Positions 1 to 6,500 of a DNA stretch of 9,141 nucleotides are shown in pieces. The number at the start of each line of letters is the position of its first letter. Position 1 is the stretch's first letter. The stretch spans positions 1 to 9,141 of the forward strand of contig JBBRNH010000135.1 of assembly GCA_038230415.1 (NCBI GenBank), in the 5' to 3' direction. Position numbers and translations under genes: made by a program. The DNA comes from JBBRNH01 sp038230415. GTDB lineage: Bacteria > Bacteroidota > Bacteroidia > Cytophagales > Spirosomataceae. The notes under the pieces are model-generated. The model was given only the letters and a program-made list of their open reading frames with translations. It ran no database searches and was not told the DNA's origin.

Positions 1-138
1 GAGTTTGTTTGCTTTATCTTCGCGGAGCATATGGGCGGGGGTTGTGAGAAATGTTAGTTGGTCCTACAAATCTCGGCATCTCCTGCCTACTATGCACTCA
101 CTGTCAGCGTATCACAGAAGACTTATCCATAATCCACG
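1..138. other. Left-edge stretch without a supported gene
   Basis: I see no convincing gene here. The plus-strand reading frames that stay open have compositions unlike any family I know and look like shadows. On the minus strand an ATG at 30 opens a short stretch (MLREDKANKL) that runs off the window edge; it could be the first codons of a gene lying to the left, but ten residues cannot support a call. No hairpin, tRNA-like fold or repeat was noticed. Confidence 0.4.
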
Positions 139-237
139 TTATTCTACGAGTTCAAACAGGGCTTCGATCTCTACCGAAATATTTTGTGGCAGCGACCCCA
201 TGCCGACAGCACCCCGCATCCCAACGCCGTTTTCGTC
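139..237 (-). pseudogene. 3' fragment of a ridA-like gene (partial duplicate)
   Basis: Read on the minus strand, this stretch encodes the last 32 residues of a RidA-family protein followed by TAA, including the family signature R-x-AVGMGSLPQN-x-VEIEA. It matches the 3' end of the intact ridA-like gene (1538-1636) in 93 of 99 bases. Of the six differences three are silent, and three change residues (V to M, S to G, K to E). Similarity begins exactly at the stop codon and ends after the Asp-Glu-Asn codons. Upstream (238-300) the frame stays open but no longer reads as RidA, apart from an NHP tripeptide that also occurs in the intact protein. The rest of the fold, about 120 residues, is missing because the SnoaL-like gene ends at 303. 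It is therefore a dead remnant, left either by partial duplication or by loss of a tandem paralogue. Confidence 0.75.
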
Positions 238-302
238 AGAAATGGCCGGTTCGGGATGGTTTACGAACGGAACACCCAACCCAAAATCGGGCCGTGAATC
301 AG

Positions 303-767
303 CTACTTGGTCATATACTCGGTTAGGTTTTTCAGGGCCGATTGCTGAACTTTTTTTCGCAAATAACCCGTCCAGCCCAGCAGCAATCCCGGCAGACCGA
401 GGGCCTGGCGAGACCAGCTATAAAAATCAAAACGGTCGGTGTGCTGGCTGATTTTCCCGTTTTTAAACACAAAATTAGCCATTACGCGGTTCACAACCGG
501 GCGTTTGGTCTGGTTGAATGTGTAGGTTGCCACCCACGTTGCCGAGCCGGTGGTGTCGTTGGCCTGCACATCTGAGAAGGTCAGGGTAAGGTCTTTACCG
601 CGCCGGATGAGCATTTCCCACATTTTCCGGGTCTGAGTGGCATCGAGGTTTCGGAAAACTTCGTCGGTAAACGTGGCATCGTCGGCGTAGCAAGCCTGCA
701 TGGTAAGGTAGTTCTTCCGTTGAAAGGCTTCGTAAAACGACGTGATGAGTTGTCGGTTTGGGTGCAT
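303..767 (-). CDS. NTF2-like / SnoaL-like domain protein
   Basis: The product is 154 residues, the usual size of a single-domain NTF2-like (SnoaL / ketosteroid-isomerase fold) protein. The N-terminal helix (RQLITSFYEAFQRKN, about 4-18), the following YADDATFTDEVF segment (about 27-38) and the late strand with FVFKNGKISQHTDRFDFYSW (about 98-117) are the standard landmarks: helix, pocket-lining loop, and the F-x-x-GKI strand before the conserved D-x-x-D/F region. Members bind or isomerise small hydrophobic molecules, but no specific substrate can be named. There is no signal peptide, so it should be cytoplasmic. The reading frame extends upstream to a TTG at 836, but those extra 23 residues do not fit the fold, so ATG 767 is preferred. 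It is divergent from the nuclease-like gene at 881. Its C-terminal tail (about 118-154) is basic and extends beyond the core domain. The family call is firm; the function is unknown. Confidence 0.82.
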   Translation of the reverse strand: MHPNRQLITSFYEAFQRKNYLTMQACYADDATFTDEVFRNLDATQTRKMWEMLIRRGKDLTLTFSDVQANDTTGSATWVATYTFNQTKRPVVNRVMANFVFKNGKISQHTDRFDFYSWSRQALGLPGLLLGWTGYLRKKVQQSALKNLTEYMTK

Positions 768-856
768 ACGATTATTGGGCTTAATACAGGTTTGGGTCAG
801 GCACGATGGCGGTGATGGGTTGACAGAGTTTGACAAAGTAGACGTTCTTTTTTGGC

Positions 857-864
857 TAACTTTG
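857..864 (+). promoter_or_regulatory. Bacteroidota-type -7 element TAACTTTG before the nuclease-like gene
   Basis: TAACTTTG matches the Bacteroidota sigma-A -7 consensus TAnnTTTG exactly and lies 16 bases before the ATG at 881, which implies a leader of roughly 10 bases. A TTTG at 829-832 could serve as the -33 element, but its 24-base spacing is somewhat long. No Shine-Dalgarno motif precedes the ATG; the leader is A/T-rich, as is common in this phylum. Confidence 0.6.
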
Positions 865-880
865 GGTAAATCTCAAAATT

Positions 881-1516
881 ATGCGATCATTCGACACCTG
901 GACTTACGAGCAAGTTGAAGATGCGTTCGGCATCGCACCTGTACGAATAAACCCTCAATTAGAGGACTGGCTTGCCGCTACTGGTTGCAACCCAAATCCT
1001 GCCGAGAAAGAAGTACTGGATTATTACCGTAACCTGCTCTTTGATGAGGTTCAGAACTGGAATGAAGACGAGCTGAAACTTTTTTTCATTGGCCCGGTTC
1101 TGGGATTGATTCACTTTAAAACGGCTCATTTTAAGCCGTTTACGCAACGGACGCTGACCATTGAGCGGGGTGATGTCTCGGCATCGGGCAAAGTTGATTT
1201 CATGCTTGCCAAAGGAAAAATGATCCCCAAAATCCCGTACTTCTGTCTGCACGAGTATAAGCAGGAGAACCGCCGTGAAAACGATCCATTAGGTCAGTTA
1301 CTCATTGGTATGGTGGCGGCTCAGGCTAAAAACGCCGATGATTTACCGATTTACGGCTGCTACGTGTCGGGCCGGAACTGGTTTTTTGTGTTGCTTGATG
1401 GCAAAGAATACTGCCTGAGCAACGCCTATAATGCCTCCGACAATGACATTTATCAGATTTTTGCTATCCTGAAAAAATGCAAAGCCCTCGTTGATGCCCA
1501 CGCTCAAAGCAAGTGA
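881..1516 (+). CDS. PD-(D/E)XK nuclease-like orphan protein
   Basis: This 211-residue protein belongs to a family I recall as widespread hypothetical proteins in Bacteroidota. The sequence carries a plausible PD-(D/E)XK core. Asp106 in SGKVDF is followed, 18 residues later, by the Glu125-Tyr-Lys127 (ExK) triad in CLHEYKQE on the next strand. Gln139 in LGQLL and Gln148 in VAAQ lie on the following helix, and Glu62/Glu64 in WNEDELK sit on an upstream helix where this superfamily often has an acidic residue. A C-terminal strand pair (YGCYVSGRNWFFVLL, about 158-172) and helix (about 188-206) complete the domain. There is no signal peptide and no partner methylase, toxin or transposase beside it. 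The start at ATG 881 is supported by the promoter just before it. The nuclease fold is inferred from motif spacing; catalytic activity and biological role are unknown. Confidence 0.7.
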   Translation: MRSFDTWTYEQVEDAFGIAPVRINPQLEDWLAATGCNPNPAEKEVLDYYRNLLFDEVQNWNEDELKLFFIGPVLGLIHFKTAHFKPFTQRTLTIERGDVSASGKVDFMLAKGKMIPKIPYFCLHEYKQENRRENDPLGQLLIGMVAAQAKNADDLPIYGCYVSGRNWFFVLLDGKEYCLSNAYNASDNDIYQIFAILKKCKALVDAHAQSK

Positions 1517-1537
1517 ACCCCAACGGATTTGAAGGGA

Positions 1538-2005
1538 TTATTTTACGAGTTCAAACAGGGCTTCGATCTCTACCGAAATGTTTTGTGGCAGCGACCCCAT
1601 GCCTACCGCACTCCGCACCCCAACGCCGTTTTCGTCGCCCCAAACTTGGGCAAACAGGTTGCTGCATCCGTTGATAATGGTGGGATGATTCTCAAAATCG
1701 GCCACGCAGTTTACCATCCCCAGCACTTTCACCACGCGCTTCACCCGGTTTAGGCTTCCGAGTGTAGCCGTGAGGGTTGCTAAAATGGCTAACCCGGTTT
1801 GTTGGGCGGCTTCGATACCAAACTCAGCGTCAACCTCGGCCCCTATGCGGCCCGTCATCAGGTTGCCATCGGGCAGATATGGCCCATGCCCCGACACATA
1901 CACGAAATTGCCAACCACAAGGGCCGGTCTATATACGCCTTTGGGCGCGGGCGCGGGGGGCAAGGTTAGGTTTAGGGCGGTAAAATTTTCGTCGGGCGTT
2001 GCCAT
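1538..2005 (-). CDS. RidA family (YjgF/YER057c/UK114) protein
   Basis: The product is 155 residues, slightly longer than the typical 125-130. RidA proteins hydrolyse reactive enamine/imine intermediates made by PLP enzymes such as threonine dehydratase; other subfamilies have different roles. The N-terminal strand LVVGNFVYVSGHGP (about 29-42) and the C-terminal signature VRSAVGMGSLPQNISVEIEAL (about 130-150) are clear. Arg131 is the carboxylate-binding arginine equivalent to Arg105 of E. coli RidA, and Glu146 or Glu148 matches the family's VEIEA glutamate, so imine-deaminase chemistry is possible. The longer N-terminus and GHGP loop point to a divergent subfamily rather than to classical RidA, so no symbol is given. 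It is convergent with the nuclease-like gene (21-base gap) and divergent from the NIF3-type gene. Its final 99 bases are duplicated at 139-237. Confidence 0.88.
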   Translation of the reverse strand: MATPDENFTALNLTLPPAPAPKGVYRPALVVGNFVYVSGHGPYLPDGNLMTGRIGAEVDAEFGIEAAQQTGLAILATLTATLGSLNRVKRVVKVLGMVNCVADFENHPTIINGCSNLFAQVWGDENGVGVRSAVGMGSLPQNISVEIEALFELVK

Positions 2006-2034
2006 GTTGTGTTGGTTTTAGGGAAATGATGGGG

Positions 2035-2042
2035 TAAAAATA
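2035..2042 (-). promoter_or_regulatory. Possible -7 element for the ridA-like gene
   Basis: On the minus strand the sequence TATTTTTA (one mismatch to TAnnTTTG) lies 29 bases before the ATG at 2005. A TTG at 2066-2068 is spaced 23 bases upstream of it, which suits a -33 element. The implied leader is about 20 bases. This is moderate evidence only, because such A/T-rich words are common between genes. Confidence 0.35.
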
Positions 2043-2073
2043 GCACGGCAAATCGGTGGTCTCGCCAATCTGC

Positions 2074-2081
2074 TACCTTTG
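2074..2081 (+). promoter_or_regulatory. -7 element TACCTTTG directly before the NIF3-type gene
   Basis: TACCTTTG matches the Bacteroidota -7 consensus exactly and ends only five bases before the ATG at 2087. Transcription normally begins about five to seven bases past this element, so the mRNA would start at or beside the start codon, i.e. leaderless or nearly so. No good -33 TTG was seen at the normal distance upstream. Confidence 0.5.
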
Positions 2082-2086
2082 CCCGC

Positions 2087-3190
2087 ATGACTGTTTTGCT
2101 CCACCACCTCACCGCCCACCTCGAAACCCTTGCGCCGTTACATTATCAGGAAGACTATGACAACGCGGGCCTGATTGTTGGCAACCCCGAACAATCCGTA
2201 ACGGGCGTTCTGGTCTCGCTCGATACCACCGAAGCCGTTGTGGACGAGGCCGTTGCGCGGGGCTGCAACGTGATTGTGGCCCATCACCCAATTGTGTTTC
2301 GGGGGCTGAAACGCTTCACAGGCCGCACCTACGTGGAGCGAACGGTGATAAAAGCCATTAAAAACGACATCGCTATTTATGCCGCCCATACCAATTTAGA
2401 CCACGTAACGGGGGGTGTGAATACGAAGATCGCCGAGAAATTAGGGCTGCAAAATCCGCAGATTTTGGCCCCTAAAGTCAACACGCTGACCAAGCTGGCG
2501 TTTTTTATCCCCGTTGCCGATACAGACCGGGTGTTGGACGCGCTCTTTGCTGCCGGGGCGGGCCGCATCGGAAACTACGAACGGGTGTCGTTCCGGGCCG
2601 AGGGCGTGGGTTTGTTTACGCCAACACCGGGCGCAACCCCGGCTATTGGGCGGGTGGGGCAGCCCGAAACCGTGACCGAACACCGCGCCGAAGTGCTGCT
2701 GCCAACCCATCTGGAATCCCGTGTTGTGGCCGCCCTCAAACGGGCGCATCCCTACGAAGAAGTTGCCTACGATCTGTATCCACTAAAAAACGCCAACGCC
2801 GGGGTGGGCGCGGGAATGATTGGCACCTTACCGAAACCACTTGCCGAAACCGAGTGGTTAGCCTACCTCAAAGCAGCCATGAACCTGACCGTGATTCGAC
2901 ACACGCCGTTGCGCGGGCAGATGGTGCAGCGCGTGGCCGTGTGCGGGGGCGCGGGCGGCTTTTTGCTCAACGATGCCATCCGGGCCGGGGCCGGTGTATT
3001 CGTGACTGCTGACTATAAGTACCACGAATTTTTTGATGCTGACGGACGGATCGTTATCTGCGACATCGGCCACTATGAAAGCGAGGTATTCACCAAAGAA
3101 TTGTTGCAGGACTGGCTAACAGCCCAATTCGCGCCGTTGCCCGTCCTGCAAAGTGCCACCAATACCAACCCGGTGCAGTATTTTGGTTAA
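2087..3190 (+). CDS. NIF3-like dinuclear metal-centre protein (long YqfO-type)
   Basis: This 367-residue protein is a full-length member of the NIF3/DUF34 family, in the long form with a central PII-like insert, against about 250 residues for E. coli YbgI. The N-terminal half has QEDYDNAGLIVG (21-32) and the metal ligands His66 and His67 in AHHPIVF and Asp105 in HTNLD. The insert covers roughly 130-240 and ends with the HPYEEVAYDLYPL segment. The C-terminal half has VCGGAGG (285-291), TADYKYHEF (307-315) and the last ligands His329 and Glu333 in DIGHYESE. The tail TNTNPVQYFG is a usual ending in this phylum. Members form ring-shaped hexamers with two bound metals; a GTP cyclohydrolase-like or metal-insertion role has been proposed, but the physiological function is unsettled. 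The stop codon overlaps that of the opposing LytTR gene. The start is supported by family alignment and the adjacent promoter. Confidence 0.95.
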   Translation: MTVLLHHLTAHLETLAPLHYQEDYDNAGLIVGNPEQSVTGVLVSLDTTEAVVDEAVARGCNVIVAHHPIVFRGLKRFTGRTYVERTVIKAIKNDIAIYAAHTNLDHVTGGVNTKIAEKLGLQNPQILAPKVNTLTKLAFFIPVADTDRVLDALFAAGAGRIGNYERVSFRAEGVGLFTPTPGATPAIGRVGQPETVTEHRAEVLLPTHLESRVVAALKRAHPYEEVAYDLYPLKNANAGVGAGMIGTLPKPLAETEWLAYLKAAMNLTVIRHTPLRGQMVQRVAVCGGAGGFLLNDAIRAGAGVFVTADYKYHEFFDADGRIVICDIGHYESEVFTKELLQDWLTAQFAPLPVLQSATNTNPVQYFG

Positions 3191-3510
3191 ATCCGCGCCA
3201 ACCACGCTTCCATTGCCCGTTTTACGGTGCCTTCGCGCCGACGGGCGGGCAAAATTTGGGTGCCGTCGCTCAGGCAAACCGGCCCCTGGTAACTCACCAC
3301 GTGTTGCGGGTTCACTAAATACGCCCGGTGAATCCGCACAAAGGGCTGATCGGCGAAGTAAGCATCGAACACCTTCAGCGTGTAGGCTAATAGGATGCGT
3401 TTGCCGTTGGTAAGGTAAATGATCGTGTAATTCAAATCGCCCCGCAAATACAAAATCTGCTCGATGGGAATAGCCGCAATGTCGCGGAATTGGCGTGTGG
3501 GGCGGTTCAT
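3187..3510 (-). CDS. Stand-alone LytTR DNA-binding domain regulator
   Basis: The 107-residue product is essentially one LytTR domain, the beta-rich DNA-binding module of AgrA/AlgR-type regulators. The landmarks are IPIEQILYLRGDLNYTIIY (14-32), the LAYTLKVF helix start (41-48), the signature FVRIHRAYLVNP (57-68) and the final LPARRR segment (87-92). There is no receiver domain, membrane segment or partner kinase in the window, so its signal input is unknown. An alternative upstream start at 3543 would add 11 residues, but ATG 3510 overlaps the stop codon of the protease gene in the four-base form ATGA, a standard arrangement for translational coupling, and the domain begins just after it. It is the last gene of the minus-strand unit and ends tail to tail with the NIF3-type gene. 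A role in regulating its own secreted-protein operon is plausible but not shown. Confidence 0.9.
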   Translation of the reverse strand: MNRPTRQFRDIAAIPIEQILYLRGDLNYTIIYLTNGKRILLAYTLKVFDAYFADQPFVRIHRAYLVNPQHVVSYQGPVCLSDGTQILPARRREGTVKRAMEAWLARI

Positions 3511-6500
3511 AAGCCTAAGAGTAAACGCGAGGCCGACCCCCAACTCAGTTTGCCGTTTACTTCAAAGCCAACCTTCTGGGCGTGGCTCACAAACCCCGCC
3601 GGAACCGTTACAGCGTGGCGAATCAGTACCGCATCGCTCACCACAGGCAACCGCCCGCAACTCCACACCGTCGGGTCGTTCCACGAACCGGCTTTCACCG
3701 TTTGCATGGTCGTACAATTGGTGCCTTGCAACACCGTCACCACCGCCGAGCCGCCCACCTGCCCCGTTCCGCACGAGTTCGCCACCGCCAGGCCCACCGA
3801 TTGCGGGGTCAGGGTGTAGGTTCCCGGAACCGTTAGCGCAACGGTGAACGAAGCCGCCGAGGTGGTGATGTTGCCAATCGTCTGTCCGTTGGCCGTGAGC
3901 GAAAACGGCGAATTACCCCCAATCAGCACTGAAATACTCGCCACCTGATCGGTTGTAGTAGTCGAACTACCGTAGAGCGTGGCGAGGGCCGTGGCGCAGG
4001 GCGTAACCGTGAACGAGGCTGTTCGGGTGGTTGACCACCCCGGCCCGCTCCCCTGCTGCGCCCGCACGTTCAGGCTGTGTGCGCCCACGCTCAAACTGCT
4101 CGTGCCGGCCAGCGCCTGCCCCGTTACCGTTGTGCTGCCGGGAGCATCGAGGGTAAACGGCTGTCCGCTGCCAAAACCCGGATTGGCAGTATCAAAAAAG
4201 TATTCGATGCGGTTGATGCCCCCCGCGCCGGGCTGCACCAGAAACGACCGCACGTAGTTGATTGACCAGCGGTTGCGGCTGCTTTTGGCCCTGACCACCA
4301 GCGTATGCGTCCCCGCCGACAGCCCGGCTGCGTTCAGACTCAGCGAGAGGGCCGCGCCGGACGTTGGGGTGTATGCAAGCTGCGTAGCCTGGCCTAAGCC
4401 GGGGTCGGTGTCCACGTAATAGTCGAGTTGGGTAACGGCTTCGTTGGCATTGCTGCCCGTTCCCAGCACAATGAAGGGCGTGATGGTATAGGCCGACCAG
4501 CGGCCCTGACCGTCTTTGACGCGGGTGTTGAGGGTGTGCAACCCGGCAGTCTGGCTCAGGGCAATGGGCAGCGCAATGGCCTGATTGGTGGTGGCCGACA
4601 CCGGAACGAATGTGCGGGGGAGTGTTGCGCCATCGTAGCTGTATTCGACCCCCACAATGGGGTTAGTGGCGGATGATTGCCCACCCAGCGCGATAAACGG
4701 TTGGGCCGTTACACCCCCCCAATAGCCGTTGCCATCTTTTCCCCGCATAAACAGCGTGTGTAGCCCCACCGACAGCGTTGGTACGGGCAGGCCAATGGTC
4801 TGATTGGCAATGGTTTGGTTGAAACCCACCGCAATGGATGTGGCCTGCCCGATGCCGGGTTCGGTATCGAAGAAATATTCCAGATTCGTCAGGGCCGGCA
4901 CAACGATAATTGAGGCCGAGCCGCTCACGGCGGATGCACCACAGGAATTGCTGACGGTCACCAAGCGATACGTGGTGCTGCTGTCGGGTAATACCGCAAT
5001 GTCGTAGGACGATGTAGTGATGTTGCGTTCGGCATATTGCTTTCCGCCCCGCCCGCTATACACCACCGTCCAGGGCGACGTTCCCGTCAGTTCGACGCGG
5101 ATGGAGGTCTGTTGGCCTTTCACGATGCGGTTGTTGGCCGGGCCACTCAACACTGCCGTTGAGCCGGAAATTGTATTCCGGTCGATAAGGGTAAATGAAT
5201 AAGGCGTTGACGGGCAACCGTTTATATCCGTAAAATCCACTGTGTACTGCCCGGCAGTGAGTCCGGTAGCAACGCCAACGAACTGGTAGGTTAAGGGGAT
5301 GCCGTAGAAGAAAATCCCGAAATTATTATAGGAAAAAGCATCCAGAAAGTTGTAGGTAGCCGTGTAGCTGGTGCCGGTTGTGGTGTTTCTGACCACCCGC
5401 CGGCAACTCGTACAGGATTCGGGCGAGGTGAAATTCTCCATGTAGATCGCGGCTGACCCCGTCAGGCTGCCACAACTGATGTTGGTAACGATGGCTGCTA
5501 CCGACAGAACCGGGCAAATCCCCAGCACCGTTACCGAAGCCGACCCGCTCAACGGAGCCGTGCCGCAGGCATTGGTCACGCTGCCCCCGGTAGTGATCTG
5601 GGTGTAGGTATTTTGCAGGGCCTGAAACGGGTTTGTGACCACTTGCAGGGGCGAAGTCGTTACGTTGCTATATGTCTGACCGCCGACCTGCACGGTCCAG
5701 GGCGGGGTGCCGGTGAGGGCAACGGTGTAGGTCGCGCTTTGGCCGTCAGTCACGGTTTGCGAACCGCTGAAGGTGGCGGTTGGGGCGCAGGAGTAAGAAA
5801 CAACGTTACTATAAACGATACCATTTGTGGCACGAACCCGAAAATACCAGGTGGTATTTGGCGTAGGAACGGGTATATAATGCCGAAAGACGTGTCCGCC
5901 CGTTTCTGCCGTTGAATTGGCGACTATATATGTGCTAAAACCCGCATCGGTAGCTCGCTCCAGAATATACCCTACTTTGCCTGGCACATCAGCAACGGTG
6001 ATGGTGAGGTCTACTGGCGTAATTCGGAGGCTGGCATCGGTGAGCGATAACGATACAACAGGCCCGACAGCAACCCCCGGCACACCGTTCTGCAACTGGT
6101 ACTGATTGGCTGTATTGAGACGGGGAAGCAAAAACGACTGCATCCGGGCCACTTGATGGGGCGAAAACACTTTTAGTCCCGCACATATATTGCCCAAAGC
6201 AACAAAGCCACTCCCCCAGGGACTCATAACATTGTTTACCGGAGGCACGTAGGTGCGCGACGGTAAGGTAGCGTCACAGTGTATGGCGGAGCCGGTAAAG
6301 GCGCAACTACTACTGCTAAACGGCGGATTGATATTATTTGCCAAATACAACCCAAATGGGTCTGCGTCGGTATCATCAATTAAGTCACCCCGGTCGGTAT
6401 CACCAGCCGCCCGACCCCCGATGGGCCGTTCCCGATCCTGACAATTGGCCGCAAAAGCTCCCTGATCGGTGTGCAATAAGCCAAAATAATGACCCATCTC

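Noticed and set aside
5..451. Plus-strand open frame of 148 codons across the left edge
   Set aside because: It runs antisense through the ridA fragment and the SnoaL gene end, has no family resemblance, and starts without a promoter-like element.
768..836. N-terminal extension of the SnoaL-like gene from TTG 836
   Set aside because: The extra 23 residues (Pro/Ser/Cys/Asn-rich) do not fit the domain, and ATG 767 begins right before the first expected helix.
834..840. TACTTTG on the minus strand as a promoter for the SnoaL-like gene
   Set aside because: It is one base short of TAnnTTTG and lies about 66 bases from the ATG with no supporting -33 element, so it was not listed as a feature.
3511..3543. 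Upstream ATG 3543 for the LytTR gene
   Set aside because: It adds 11 residues outside the domain; the ATGA junction at 3507-3510 is the better-supported start.
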